Source: Aristolochia californica (taxonomy: Eukaryota; Streptophyta; Magnoliopsida; Piperales; Aristolochiaceae). Taken from it: a stretch of DNA of 64,000 nucleotides. Shown here piece after piece: positions 1-12,217 of the stretch; within the stretch, counting starts at the first letter, position 1; each line of letters begins with the position of its first letter. The DNA lies in assembly GCA_029961685.1 (NCBI GenBank), contig JARWKL010000008.1, positions 40,874,821 through 40,938,820 on the forward strand, written 5' to 3'. The notes beneath the pieces are model-generated. The model did not search any database, had not been told where the DNA came from, and worked only from the letters and a program-made list of their open reading frames with translations. The translations under genes were made by a program, and so were the position numbers.

Positions 1-254
1 TTCAGAATGATGGTTACTGTATATCAGTGAGGAACTTGGGAGAGAAAGGACAGCCTCTCTCCTTTCATAATTCAAATAAAAAAGAATTTCATAGCTGCAA
101 AAATGTAAATACAAACTGAAGATAAAATGCTGTAAGGTTTAGGGTTTTAGAAACGCCCTTTTGAGGCCTCAAAAGACAAAAAAAAGCCTCTCTACAACTG
201 CTAACAAACAATATGATTGCAAAGAACAGGAAAGAGAAAAAAGAAAACAGAAGC
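1..254. other. 3' flank of the delta-4 desaturase gene
   Basis: No reading frame of interest is seen. The stretch lies directly downstream of the desaturase stop codon on the minus strand and probably holds its 3' untranslated region. The far edge may belong to the next intergenic region outside the window. Confidence 0.5.
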
Positions 255-2497
255 CTAGTTCTCTTTCTTCGTTGTTCCATACTTGGTTGGCTTCCTCTTC
301 ATTCTGCTGAAGGGTCCCACTGTTCGGTCCATGATGTACATGTAAATCACTTGGGTCCAAGATTTGTATGAGCTGAAGTTCTCATAAAATTCGGGGGCTA
401 TTTCCTTCACCTTGTGGAGTTTGTTACCAGGTATTCGTGGAAAGTCATGGTGTTCATTATGGTAACCAACACACCATGTTAGAAGATTAAGAGGTCCATA
501 GTACGAGTACGTCTCCTGGTCAGGATTGAAGATGTAGTGCTCCGAGATGAAGTGACCTGCCATTGGGTGCATTCCACCACCGACAAATGTCGAAAGAATC
601 AAATAAGCAAGAGACCTCCACCCGTAGAAATAGACCATGGTGGCGTCGAGGGTGAGCTGCATCGCTAGATTAGTGAACTCCCACAAGCCAGGAGGCTTGG
701 GGTTGATAAAAACAGGGCGAAGGGCATAAAAGAATAACTGGAAAAGAACCCAAATTGATTTTGCAAATACATTTCTAACCACTTTGGTTTCAGCATGACT
801 AGGGATATCCATGTCTATGCCATCAACCCCCTGGAATCTGTGGTGCTCCAGATGGTACTTTTGAAAGGTAACCGACATAGGGATGCCGACAGGCAGATTG
901 GCAAAGATTCCTAGCCAACGGTTGTAGACTGGGGTTGAGAAGGCAAGGTTATGGCTGAGTTCATGAATTGCAAGGAAAAGGTTGTGGTTGAGAATAGAAC
1001 CAAAGAAGTAGGCCACACCCAACATCTTCAGCCACCCAGCATTGTTGAGAGAACAGGCAGTCCATAGTTGAAGCAGAACAACAAGAGCAATCTGAAGCAA
1101 GAAACAAGAATGAAAACCAACAACTAAAAGTAAAATAAAAGCAAAGAAGTAAAAGGCAACTATAATCCTTTTGAGAGCTCTCACCCTTTTTTTCTTGTGG
1201 GAAAACTGGCCTTATTTTTATTTTTATTTTTACAAATGACAAGAATTTCTTCTTTTATCTGATCAGCTCTCTCCTGGAGTTCTACTCATGTTCTTTTTTC
1301 ATATAATTTTTTCTGTTCAAAAAACTGGTTTCTTACTGTTATTCTTCTGAAGGGTGGGTGACAATCATCAAAAGAAATAGACTCTGATCCTTCATGAAAG
1401 AAAGGATATGATAAGCCACTAAAGTTAGAAAACCTGATGGGTAGATGATGTGATTTCAGCATGATCACCTAACAGGCAAATGAAACAAATAACAGAAAAA
1501 AGTATATCATGGATACCCTCTAAAAATCCCCTACCTCACTGAATTGAGAAACTCTAAATTCTGAATCAAGAAATCTAAGTTCTAAGTTGTCTAATCCAAA
1601 AGACTGGCAGATTAAATATTAACGGTCACAATAAATGCAACTATGAACAGGTAAGACAGAAATTCTTTCCTTTTTTTTGTCCTCAAAAAGTAGTTGACAT
1701 AATTTCTCTTCTTTTCTACTTCTTTTAATCATTCACACGGGTCTTATGAAAGGTTAACATCAAGCCAATTTACACACTGACATGTACTAGAAGCAATTAA
1801 TGAGAGTTGGAGACACAGAACTACCATTTAAGACAGATACATTAAAAACACACGAAAACAATAAATGCAGCACTGTCGATGATATAAACCAGAAAGAAGA
1901 AGTTTTTTGTTTTTTTTTGTTTTCTCTCAGCAGATCTATTCGGTAACAAGTGAAAATTCCCGCATTTAACTAATTCCACGTCAATGTGGCTAAATTGAAC
2001 ATCAGCCTGAATAAGGAACAGAACCAAATGTGACAAAACCTACGTTTTCTCCGTCTGATTTGTCCAACGTGATAGTTTAACCAACAGGGTGGGGTGAAAA
2101 CCCGCAAAACAATCTAAATTAAAATGAACAAATCTTAAAAAACTCGATCAGATTCGGAACAACAATCAATGTGACAACCCAAATGTAAATCGATTTAGTC
2201 AGTCAAACTAGACCACTCTTGAAGAAACCAGCACAAAAGAAGAAGGAAAAAATACCACATTGTATCCAAGATACAGCAATCAACGAAACGGGATCAAGAA
2301 AAAACACAGAAACCCAAGGAGAGCAGAATGTTGATGAGTTATACCTTAAAAAAAGCCCAGGGATCGGGACCGAAGAGTTCTTTGATCTGAGGGTATTTGG
2401 AGAGAATCTGGCGCCTCCTGGAGGCGTGCGGCTCGTCGGTGTAGGACCAGAAGAAATCGGTCGCCATTACACCTTCTTCACCGCTTTCTCCAGACAT
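255..2497 (-). CDS. DES1: Sphingolipid delta(4)-desaturase (DES1-like), 2 exons
   Basis: Exons 2497-2345 and 1091-255 on the minus strand; the donor follows an AAG codon and the acceptor is CTTCAG. The joined frame gives 329 aa, near the usual length of about 330. The enzyme puts the delta-4 double bond into dihydroceramide-type sphingoid bases in the ER membrane. The first exon carries the plant DES1 N-terminus ([15 protein letters not shown], ending PDPWAFFK). The second has hydrophobic membrane spans and the three histidine boxes HELSHN, HLEHH and HNEHH that bind the di-iron centre. The frame ends in a lysine-rich tail (TKKEN). I chose the ATG at 2497 because it gives the short acidic leader typical of plant members. 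An in-frame ATG at 2566 would add 23 low-complexity residues. A CT-rich tract lies in the 5' leader. Confidence 0.93.
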
Positions 2498-2499
2498 CT

Positions 2500-2560
2500 C
2501 TTCTTCCCTTTCTCTGCTCTCTCCCTCTCTCTCTCTCTGCTCCCTCCGCACCCGGAAATC
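2500..2560 (-). repeat. CT/GA microsatellite in the desaturase 5' leader
   Basis: A pyrimidine run on the plus strand (repeated CTCTCTCTCT blocks between about 2505 and 2550) reads as GA repeats in the transcribed strand. GA/CT tracts are common in plant 5' leaders and core promoters. No function is shown here. Confidence 0.6.
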
Positions 2561-3981
2561 AGACAATGCCCGTCACCCTTTATGCTATTTCTCTTCCGTG
2601 CTCCTGGGTTCCTACACGCGGTGGAACGTGAACGGTTAAGCTACTTCAATTTGGGAAAAAAATCGTTGCGCTTGAAACCGTGAGCATACGCTGCAGGATG
2701 GCGTTTGCGAGAGTTTTTGGAGAGGAGGATTTCTTGCGGCCAAGAAACAGTTGGAAAATAAATTTCTTTTCGACCAGTATTTCTTTCTTTTGTTTATTTA
2801 TAAAATATATTCTTATCTTTATTTAATAATTTTCTAGGAAGGTAAATATTTTTGTTGCTTGTGAGATGGAAAAAAATTAAAAAAATTAAAAATTAAAAAA
2901 ATCATTTCAATGTGTAAGTTATAAACCGTGGATCGAGGAGACTTGCGTACGACCAAAGTCCTACATTGACTAGAAGTAAAGAGGATCATGGATATATAAG
3001 TTTGAATACTATCTCTATTGGTATGAAGTTTTTTGGGGGTAAAACCCAAGAGCAAATTCATGAGGACTTAAGTCCAAAGTGGACAATATGAGAGGTTCTC
3101 TAATTTGAGGTTTCGAGTTCTACAAATCGGAGGTAATAAGTTATTATTTATAATAATAAATAAATATACAAAATATGATCTTACGATTCATCGAATCGTC
3201 AAATTCGGGCAAGAATGTGTGTTAAGTCCAGCTAATACGCCAAAAGCTCCAAAGCTGATAGAATACAGAAAACCAAGGTTTTCAATTATAACTAATTTAA
3301 TAACAAAACTTAGTCATTATATACAACAAAAGTTATTAAAAATATATTTTTAAAAATATTTAATTTTTTTATTAAATAAATCTTCTTTCTTTACTAAAAC
3401 CCGAGACATATACGACACATATCTAGTATTATACGTCATGTAACATTCTACTATAACACTCTCAAGATTCGTTATACATATCGTAATATACGTTTTACTA
3501 TAACACTTATAATGTTCAAAATTCGTTACACCGATTATATCTCGAGACGTATAAATATTATACATAATAATATATTTATACACCTAAACTATAAACCCTA
3601 GGGGTATCCAAGAGATTTTATAGCTAATATTCTAATAAATACTTTGGTTTAGAGTTTAGGGGTTAAGATTTAAGGCATCTCAGGTGAGTCTCATATTAGA
3701 GAGTCTTCTGATTAATTGATTGGTTATTGCCAAAAGCAATTTTAAAACGAGTAAAGGAGCGCCAGAACTCTAGGAGGAAAGGATTGGCTTGGTAGGACCA
3801 ATAGAATAGCTGTCACAGATCTTAATAACCGTCCACGTGGTATTACATGGACGCTGGAGATTAAAAGTAAATACGAGCCGGCCCCATCGTTAATCAGTAT
3901 ATCAGTTGGGGAATTGGGTATTACGTTGGAGATATACTTTAAAGAAATATGTAAATAGAAGATGTGACTTAACGGGTCAGA
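2561..3981. other. Intergenic DNA between desaturase and tRNA-Pro
   Basis: The DNA is AT-rich with no supported gene. The first 150 bases probably hold the desaturase promoter and leader. A possible LTR-type relic is listed separately. The part from about 3100 to 3700 is very AT-rich and shows nothing that I recognise. Confidence 0.5.
2925..3090 (+). mobile_element. Possible solo-LTR or TRIM-like relic
   Basis: The stretch has the word order of a widespread plant LTR-type repeat: a degenerate version of the AGTCCCACAT motif (here AGTCCTACATTGACTAG), a TATA-like ATATATAAG, ACCCAAGAGC, then CTTAAGTCCAAAGTGGACAA. I see no internal coding region, primer-binding site or clear target duplication, so a solo LTR, a TRIM fragment or an unrelated dispersed repeat are all possible. 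Confidence 0.35.
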
Positions 3982-4053
3982 GGGCGTTTGGTCTAGTGGT
4001 ATGATTCTCGCTTTGGGTGCGAGAGGTCGCGAGTTCGATTCTCGCAACGCCCC
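3982..4053 (+). tRNA. tRNA-Pro (anticodon UGG)
   Basis: The sequence folds as a 72-nt cloverleaf. The acceptor stem pairs GGGCGTT with AACGCCC (4046-4052), followed by discriminator C. The A box is TGGTCTAGTGGTATG. The anticodon stem is CTCGC/GCGAG around loop TTTGGGT, with anticodon TGG at 4014-4016. The T arm holds GTTCGATTC (B box). There is no intron, and CCA is not encoded, as expected for a nuclear tRNA gene. A T-run about 25 bases downstream, near 4076, can serve as the Pol III terminator. Confidence 0.97.
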
Positions 4054-4496
4054 CTTCTGCCGCCATTGATGTACATTTTATTTTATTTTATTTTTTGGAC
4101 CTTGTTATTTTATATTTGCACTAGCCCTTCTTAAATGAAGGACAAGAACTGAGTAGACAAAACCCAGATGAAAGCAGTAACAAGAAGCAGAAGAAGGTAC
4201 AGAAAAACCCAGATGAAAGCAGTAATAAGAAGCAGAAGAAGGTACAGAAACACCCAGATGAAAGCTGTAACAAGAAGCAGAAGAAGGTACAGACACGGCT
4301 TTACCAATATAGACATTATTATTTACAACAGCGGTCCTGGATTACAGCAATTTACAGACAGATTTTTATGTTGTTTCCAGCACTCAAATGAGCAGCTCTT
4401 AAAGAAGAACCAGCTCTGGTGGGCTCAGCAACCTGAAGCTCTATGGATCTAAATGAGGGAAAGCAAATTTCGGTTCGAATTATTGCTTTTGGGGTT
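4054..4496. other. tRNA 3' flank and RING-ligase 3' region
   Basis: It holds the Pol III termination T-runs near 4076-4095 and a 45-bp minisatellite (listed separately). The rest probably belongs to the 3' untranslated region of the minus-strand RING-ligase gene. No separate gene is supported. Confidence 0.5.
4162..4296. repeat. 45-bp minisatellite, 3 tandem copies
   Basis: Three copies begin at 4162, 4207 and 4252, each starting ACCCAGATGAAAGC and ending GAAGAAGGTACAG, with only a few substitutions. Because the unit is a multiple of three, long open frames appear on both strands, one of them encoding a 15-residue basic repeat. The position between a tRNA and the end of the RING-ligase gene, and the lack of any family match, argue against coding. 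Confidence 0.85.
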
Positions 4497-7164
4497 TCAT
4501 TTGACATGGGAATCATAGGTCTCAAAGACAGGATCAGGGACCACCACAGGCAACTTATCTATGTACACGAAGAGCCTCTTGAGGTTTTCTCTCGTCAGTG
4601 TTCCCATGTCGATTATCTCCCTATTGTCAGTGAAAATCCAGAGATCACCAGAGTTCACTCTCTTCAGACTGTCTCTGCAGAAGGGGCAGGATTTTGATCT
4701 TGAATGCCTGTAGGACGGAGAGATATATCAGTCTCCTCACCTGAACATCTTCTTAACATAAAAACAAGTAAATATACTAACAGGAATTAAAATGTCTGTG
4801 ATTTGTTAACAGCACTTGAAGATCTTGAGATTTCTATATCTTCAGTATACAAGAAGGCCACTTACAGCAACGTCTAAACTACTCTAAAAATCCAAATGTG
4901 TAAAGAACTCCTTCCCAAGATACCAACTCACTCTGTTATCAAAACATTCTTCACTTGGCACCGGGAAAACCAAAGCAATTTAGAAAGACAATCAGCCACT
5001 AAGGAATACTTATTATGATTCACATAATCAAATGGGAGATTATTAGGCAAAGGTGCAATCAGCATTGCCGCTGGGGCACCAGTTCCTATAGGCTCCTGTT
5101 GGTAGAGGATGCCATGGCAGGTAGATGATAGGTTTGATGGGCTTATACCCCAAATATCTTACGTAAAAGAGGGCCAAGTGGAGATATATCGACAACTGAG
5201 TTTAAGGTTCTGCAGTAACACATAGGGGTATAAGTGCTAGCTGATAAGACAGCTCCAGTTCTAAAGTGCTCAGAGTATCCAACTTAAAGTCATCGATAAT
5301 CAGAAACTCTTGTCTTCGTTTAAATCCTAAACATTGACTATGTATGAATCAGGAGTGCCAGAAAAAACTACATAATCTAAACAGGCCCCCAAGTCATTAA
5401 CAAACTTCCCTTCCAGAACCTCAAATGCCATACCAAAAAAGGTAAACGAATTCAACAACAAAGAACCAGGAAAACCAGAGAAGGCTTAGGTCTGAACTTG
5501 CCCCACGAACCAATGAAGACAAAGCTTATATTCCAAAAAGAAGAAGGGGAGCGGGAGGGAGACGTTACCATTCACGGTAGCACTTCATGCACATGGAATG
5601 GCCACAAGTTGGGAGCACAATTTTACTGTTCAACTCCATACAGATCCCACACTCTTCTTCTCTTTCAAAATCTGCCTCTGAAAATTGCCTCCTCTCATCA
5701 TCATCTCTTCTCCTATACCTCTCCATGCACACTGCCCTTTGCTTCTTATCTTCCATATCTGTGATCCCCTTTTGAAGTTGCACCAACGAGGGAAAAATAA
5801 CACCTAGACATGAACAAGCCTTATTTTAAGAACCACCCGATACCCATGTAGAAGTCTTAGGAAAACAGATTACGCAGTATACAGGTTTTTACTATACCAT
5901 AAAATTCTTTAATACTTGCTTTTCTCTCATGGACTGACATTGTGGTCGAACCATCCACATAAACCTGCAGCATAACACATTTCCTGAGTTGATCAATCCC
6001 ATAGTTTGTATATAATAAACTTGAAGGTAAACATATAATCATGGATGATATTAGTATTTTTACCTTATATATAAGAATTCTCAGCAGTCCAAGGGCGCCT
6101 GCAAGTTGGCAGTCGCTCCATTGCACGAGAAAAAGGAAGAAGTGTGCAGCTGGACTGTATGACATTCTCATCTGGAGACAAGCACCATCATACTCCCTCG
6201 AAAACTCTGAGGCCCTATACATTGCCGAATTATTTAGTAGTTGCAGAGAAGGATAAAAAGTAAATTGTGTGCAAGTGCTAAAACAGCAGTTCAGAGTTCA
6301 GACAACCAGTATAAACCAATATTTTGGCACCTCAGGCAAAGACTTCATTCGCCAAGTATAAAGAAACACGAAATGTAAGACGAGTTATATTGATATTACA
6401 ACACAAACACAAACTCTTCGAGTTTCATTACCCATGAAAGACAGTTCATTCCTCAAACAGAAAGGCATCCATCAAAATACTCATCTGCACAACCTGACTG
6501 GAAGTCACCACACATGCACCACAGTACTGAATTTCGGGTATTTCAAAAAAAAGTCATCCGCAGCTAAGGTGTTGCACTTGCTTGAAACCTACCATTTCTG
6601 TGTCAAATTACATTGTCTTCCAGTTGCAATTTTTCCATCTTTTTTCCTCTTTCTTTCTCACTCATTTAGACACTCTAGCATTCAAAATAAAATCGGCATA
6701 ATAAAAACGATAAGAACAAAAAATAAAAAAACACACAAGAAAGCTCAGTCTCAATTTCTCTACTAGCCTTAGCTGCGCAGTATTTTTCAATAAATAAAAG
6801 GATCAACATGGCAACTTTCGGAGGTATCAAAAACTGAAAAACCAAAATCACCAGATAGTCGAATGCCCTCTAAGAAAAATGTCAAACAACGGACAGAAGC
6901 TCCTGCAATCAGCCTCCCTATTCTTAAGCTACTGACGAAAAAACAGATTTTTACAACTTCTTAACCGTCAACATCGTTTCCAACCAAAAACCTGCATCAA
7001 ACCTAAACACAAAACCCAATTTCAAACGAGAAAATGGGGGAAAAGAAAACCCACAAAACCCATATCCCAAGAAAGCCGGCTTACAGAGTATTAGCATGCT
7101 GAATATCGGCTTCGAGAACTTTGAGTGAATCCTTGAACGACTTCCTCATAGGACTCGAGTACAT
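4497..7164 (-). CDS. AIRP2: AIRP2-like RING-type E3 ubiquitin ligase, 5 exons
   Basis: Minus-strand exons 7164-7085, 6214-6064, 5964-5898, 5803-5569 and 4707-4497 join to 744 nt, 247 aa. The protein matches the plant AIRP2/RING family throughout: KSFKDSLKVLEADIQHAN at the start, a conserved middle (SYSPAAHFF, LLRILIYK, ERKASIKEFYG), then a C3HC4 RING with C151, C154, C166, H168, C171, C174, C185 and C188, and a conserved tail (RVNSGDLWI). Family members are cytosolic ubiquitin ligases; Arabidopsis AIRP2 promotes ABA and drought responses. Whether this copy is the true AIRP2 orthologue or its close RING sister clade is not settled. The second in-frame ATG (7149, MRKSF) may be the real start. 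A CACGTG box lies upstream and an upstream ORF overlaps the start. Confidence 0.92.
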
Positions 7165-7198
7165 CTCCGTCTTCTCCGCAGCAACAGCCAGAAATCAT
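7091..7198 (-). other. Overlapping upstream ORF on the RING-ligase mRNA
   Basis: An ATG at 7198, 34 nt before the main ATG and in another frame, opens 35 codons that end at a TAA at 7091, inside coding exon 1. Such an overlapping uORF would lower initiation at the main start if the mRNA begins upstream of 7198. The start site of transcription is not visible from sequence. Confidence 0.45.
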
Positions 7199-7312
7199 CC
7201 ACAAAACTCCCCCTCAAAAACCCTAATTCTCCCCGAATCCTAATCCCTTCTCCCCTTCTTCGTCTCTGAAAGTGGAGCAGACGCGAGAAAACGAGGCGAA
7301 TCCGGCTGATGA

Positions 7313-7318
7313 CACGTG
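7313..7318. promoter_or_regulatory. G-box (CACGTG) upstream of the RING-ligase gene
   Basis: A palindromic CACGTG followed by GA lies about 150 bp upstream of the start codon. The same core is the ABA-response element bound by bZIP factors. A second ACGT core lies near 7345. The ABA link of the AIRP2 family makes the site plausible, but one 6-mer is weak evidence. Confidence 0.45.
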
Positions 7319-7379
7319 GACAGGCAGAGGCGTCGGCAGGGCGTCACGTAAAGGCGTCAAAGAGGATTTATCCCGACGC

Positions 7380-10300
7380 CCTTATCCACACGCTTGGGCC
7401 ACTTAGGAATATCAGAATAAGCTGCAGAGTTTGACACTGCTTACATTTGAAATAACGGAAATGCCACTAACGAATTCAAAACTGAGAAAAAAATGATGCA
7501 TCCAATTTCTTTTTTATCATTAAATTTTAATTAAATAAATTAAAATTTATTTTTACTCTAAATTAATTCATTATATTATATATTCATATTATTAATATTA
7601 TTTTAATTTTTTTTTATCATTTTTAACTATTTTAAATATAACAAATAAATATATAAAGAGGCCGACTTGGGAAAATGTCGATTGTTGCGGTTCAATTTTT
7701 AAATAATTTTTTTATTCAAATTAAATATTAATTAAATTAAAATAACTAGAAAAAAATTATTGTCACCAATATATATTAGTTATTTTTAAAAATATTTTAG
7801 TAGATTTGTTAAAAATAAATTAATGGCTTAAAGTAAATAAGGGTTCAATCAAAGGGTAAAAGTGACATTTGAGGGAATCCAATATTGAAATTATTAGGAG
7901 GGGCACCAACTTGGGAATATGGATTTTGGCTCTTACTCTCATAAAGTAAAAGGGAGTTGGGTAGTGGGGGTGGTGGCATAATTAAAATATTATACACAAA
8001 GAATATAAGATAAGGTTATGATGCTTTGAATATAGGCTCATGATTCCATTAATTTACACAAGTACCCTCTATGATTGAAGAAAATCAAATTTAAAAATAT
8101 TTGAAATTTGAGGCTTAGGAATTTGTACATGTTACCTAATATTAGCTTCCAAGACATTGAAGACAAGATAAGGTCAATCTATTTATGATATTATTTTGAT
8201 AAATTAAAAAATATAATCAATTATTGAATTTTTCTCACCATTTTCACAAAAACTATTGTTATCACCCTTTAAATTATATTTTAATAAATAATTTATTTAT
8301 TATAATTTTAAGTATTTTAAAAAATATATATGGGTCTACCCCCGTCCTGTCCCCTTTCTCTCCCTTCGCTCTTGTTATTAGGGTAAAAGAGAGGTAAGTA
8401 ACTGCAAAAAGGCAGAGGCTTTATCAAAATTTTCGATGGAGTTGGAAATTTTACTTTTGCAATTCCAAGGTCTAATTCGACTTTCGTAATTATAATTTTA
8501 TAATATATAATTAATTTAATTATTATAATAAAAAAAGAAGCTTGGAGTCTAGCTTTTGATGTTTGGTAGAGTTGTTTGAGGGCATTGTTGATACCAACTG
8601 GTAGATAGAAATGAGTTGATTATTAGAAAAAATTTAAAGCCCTTTAGTGGGACCCAAATTTACCATAATTTGCTTGGTTTAGGTTTGGAATGTTGATATG
8701 GGTGCAGTCCAGCTTCACACCCTGTCATCATCCATCTCTATCCTCTCTCCCTCTCCTACTTGTCTTTTATATCTTAAAATTTTAAAATATCTTAAAATAA
8801 TAATAAAAATTTAAGATATTTCGATGTGACACCATTTGGTGTTATTTTGTATAATGGTGTATCCTCTTGCCACTTAAAAAATCTAAGACATTTTGGTCTT
8901 AGTAGAACTACCCAAATATATAAAATGTAACATTTGTCCATGTAACAACATCCCTGGTCTTATAGGTTCTGGCACCAAGATATCACTTCTACCTTCCACA
9001 TTAAATTTCGTATTCCTTCAAAATTTAGGGGTGTAAATTGTATATAAATAATACGGAATAAGTCATTACCGTTTTATTTATATTTGATATACCGATATAT
9101 GTTATTTTTATTATATAAAATAAATCATTATATATATTGTTTATTTACCTATTTATTGAATAGTAAAAAGATTAATTAGGTAAATAGTTAAAATAAAAAA
9201 TATTTTAAATTTTACAAAACTATAAAAGTATTAAAAATCATATATATTGTATATACATAAACCTAAGAACAATACAATTCTATTGCATAACAAAATCTTA
9301 AAAAAACATTTCAAGATCTAGGCGCTTGAATCATGTCTTGTTTCAAAGAATATTTCATGCAAATAAAAATTTACCAAATTACTTTGATTAATCGATCAAT
9401 CGAGTACAAGTCAACTTTTACTCATTTTTCATTCTATTTAAAAAATGATAACTAGGTAATTTTTTTTTCTTAATTTAATTTAATAAAGAGTAAATGAAAT
9501 ATCGAATAAACAAGTAAAATGATTATCGGAGATTAATCTCACTCGTAAAAATTTGAAAATAATTTTGCACTCATTAATCACACTACTCTCCACTATAAAT
9601 TATACAAAAGTATACGAATATAATTTAAGGTATATAAATCGTTATTTTTTCGACAAGTATTAAGTACACAATATTGCTTGTATGGTCGATATGTGTCTCA
9701 CTATTAGGTAACATGGAACATATTGTGCTTTAATGTTTTTCTATTTACCAACACATACCTGATACAATACTAATACAAGTACTAATACATGATTTATGAC
9801 GATATTTTACGTAAAATTTTAAGAGACATGATATGATTCCCCTATTTTTCAACCAATTCAAGAAAAAGAAAATATTCTTCCTCTAAAAAAAACACTTTGT
9901 TCCTTAAAGAGATCTCAAACAATTCCTCCCTCACTACTTTGAGAAAGGTTTTCATCTTCTCTTCTCTCCTTTCTTTCAACATGCCTGTAGTGGAATTAGA
10001 TTAATGGTGGAAAAGGAATCAAATGTCAGATTGGAATTTGGAGGGCTTTTTTCTTTGTTGTTTTTAGGGCATGTGAGATCTTGGGAGGGTAGAACTTTTC
10101 TTCTTCCTCTTGTTTTTCTTTTATTGGTTGAGGCATGGTTGTGGAGAGCTTGTGCTCCTTAATCATGGTTTTACATTAAGGGCATCATATCTAGTCTGTC
10201 TTTTTTTTTTTTTTTTTTTTATATATATATTAAGGGAACACATGAGTTTTTTTCCCCTTTAATTTATGCGAAACTTTTCACTCCTAAAGAACGAGTTTGT

Positions 10301-12217
10301 ATTTCCCTATCTTAACTCACTCCTGCTTATGGGGTAGTCGGGTTTTTTTTTTAGGGGATTCAGATTTTTGTTAAATCTGATTCAATCGACAAATCCTGAA
10401 GACTGATAATTTTGAATTAGACCACACCTTAATATTTTCCTCTATAGGTCAATTGCATTTTATATGTTTTTTATTTTATTTTTTTAAGATTATTAATTAT
10501 ATTATATCCTATTTTTTGTTTATTTCTTTATATGATATATAATCAATAAAATTAACCCTAAATAATAATCAATAAGAAAACTAAGACAATTTTTCTAATA
10601 ATAAAAATAATTTAATTTTTTTGATAGGATCTAAATAGAAAAATAAAATGCCTGTTTCTTTGACTAATTTTCTCTTTGATTTTTTTTTTAAAAAAAAAGT
10701 CATTTTGACTACTTTCTTGCATTTATGCCACCACTTTGTTTTTCCACTATAAATAAAATAATTTTTATAAATAATAAATATAAGGTTTAATAAAAAAGTA
10801 AGTAATCAATAACCATTTTAATGTTTTTTGGCTTATTTTTAAATAAATGTTAATATGATAAAATAGTAAATAATATCGACATGTGGTAAATTAATCCTCC
10901 TATACTTGTCATCTCTTTAGCAAATAGATTGATCCGACGGCCTGGATAGGCCAGAAAAGTTCCAATGCCGGCCCCACTAAGGAGTGTCTGGTGGGGACAT
11001 GTCTCTAAAGGTACTATTGTCGCCAGGCGGCGCACGTTAGGATAATGCTAATGTCAACAGTTGGCGAGAAAGGAAGGACGAATCCTCATTCGGCGCCGCG
11101 ATTCTCTTTTCTCCTTCCCTCCTCGTTCCCTGTGAAAGATCCCGCAAATCTCGGACGCTGGGCCACGCAGACCGTGACAAAAGTCAAGAATGTCGGCCGA
11201 GACGTTTTCCTCTACACGAAGGGTAGTTTCGTCATTTAGTTTATTCACACAAAATGACAAAAAAACCCATCTGACTTCTAAAATGCTCCTACGTGCGAAA
11301 CGGTTAAATAACCAAAAAAACGTGAAGCCGAGAAATCGTTCCGCCCTTCCCGATGCCTTGACTGATCCGTCGAGTCGTACGGGGTTATTTTCGAAATTAT
11401 ATTATAATTAAAGGGTAGTATCGGGATCTGAGAATAATTAAATAAATTTAGATCCAATCCTCCCGGGATGATGGGAAGACCGGAGAGTGTCGGCAGCGCT
11501 TTTCTAAACGGTGAGGTTATTTTAGTCATTTAATACCAAATGGTCCCACAGTGTCAGTTAAGTTCGTCCATCTTGACCACATAAATCTAAAAAAACTCAA
11601 TCAGTGCGGGCCCAGATCTTTGACAACCAACGGTTGGGGTTGTATCTTTCCGTTTGGTTTGGCTTATTTGCGTATACATCCTGAAATATGAACAAACCAA
11701 GGGTATTTTTACAATTATGATACATTCCAAGGGTCTACAATCAATTAACTGAAAAAGGGTACTCTTAAATTGATTACGATCATTTGTCTCTCTATTTAAA
11801 TATTTTTCCATGATAATATGAAGGGTGTATAAACAATAATTGAGTGCCTAAGGCTATATGTAGCAATTATGATACATTTTAAGGGTGTATCAGCAATTAA
11901 AAGAAACGGTAAGAGACGAGCCGTCAGGAACAGCCGGAGGGGCGAAGTGAATAAATCCAAATCGGATGGGTAATTTGGTAAGAAAAAAGTTGAGGCGTCC
12001 TTGTCTTTCGTCTCAAGTGGTTTTTTCCGTTGGCAGCCGCTTTATTCATTTATTTTATACACTGCAACTCGTCCTTCGAAAAGCCACAGTAAAGCGGAGC
12101 AAAGCCCAGGGAGAGGCCTCAGTCTCCGGTCTTCGCTTCTGTCTCCCTCGTTTCGCAAGTACAGTTCAGTGTCGGCTGCTCACTGGGCGGTGGCTGTTGC
12201 CGGAATCTGACCGCAAA
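7380..12217. other. Long AT-rich intergenic region, then expansin promoter region
   Basis: From 7440 to about 10850 the DNA is AT-rich with many A/T runs, including about 20 T followed by ATATATAT near 10201-10228. I see no gene, tRNA or intact transposon there. From about 10900 to 11250 the GC content rises sharply, with CpG-rich words, but no frame resembles a known protein. A dispersed 202-bp repeat at 11699-11900 is listed separately. The last 300 bases probably contain the expansin promoter and leader. Confidence 0.55.
11699..11900 (+). repeat. 202-bp dispersed repeat, copy A
   Basis: It begins AAGGGTATTTTTACAATTAT and ends GTGTATCAGCAATTAA. The reverse complement of 30552-30753 matches it base for base over the same length, with roughly 5-7 percent mismatches by eye and no obvious gap. 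The copy ends about 320 bp before the expansin start codon. Internal words (AAGGGTGTAT, CAATTA, TATGATACATT) recur within the unit. The repeat family is unknown to me. Confidence 0.85.

Noticed and set aside
2219..2683. A 154-codon plus-strand frame over the desaturase first exon
   Set aside because: It is antisense to the conserved DES1 first exon and low-complexity elsewhere.
4168..4452. Plus-strand open frame with a 15-residue basic repeat
   Set aside because: It is a product of the 45-bp minisatellite; no start context, family match or splice partner supports a protein.
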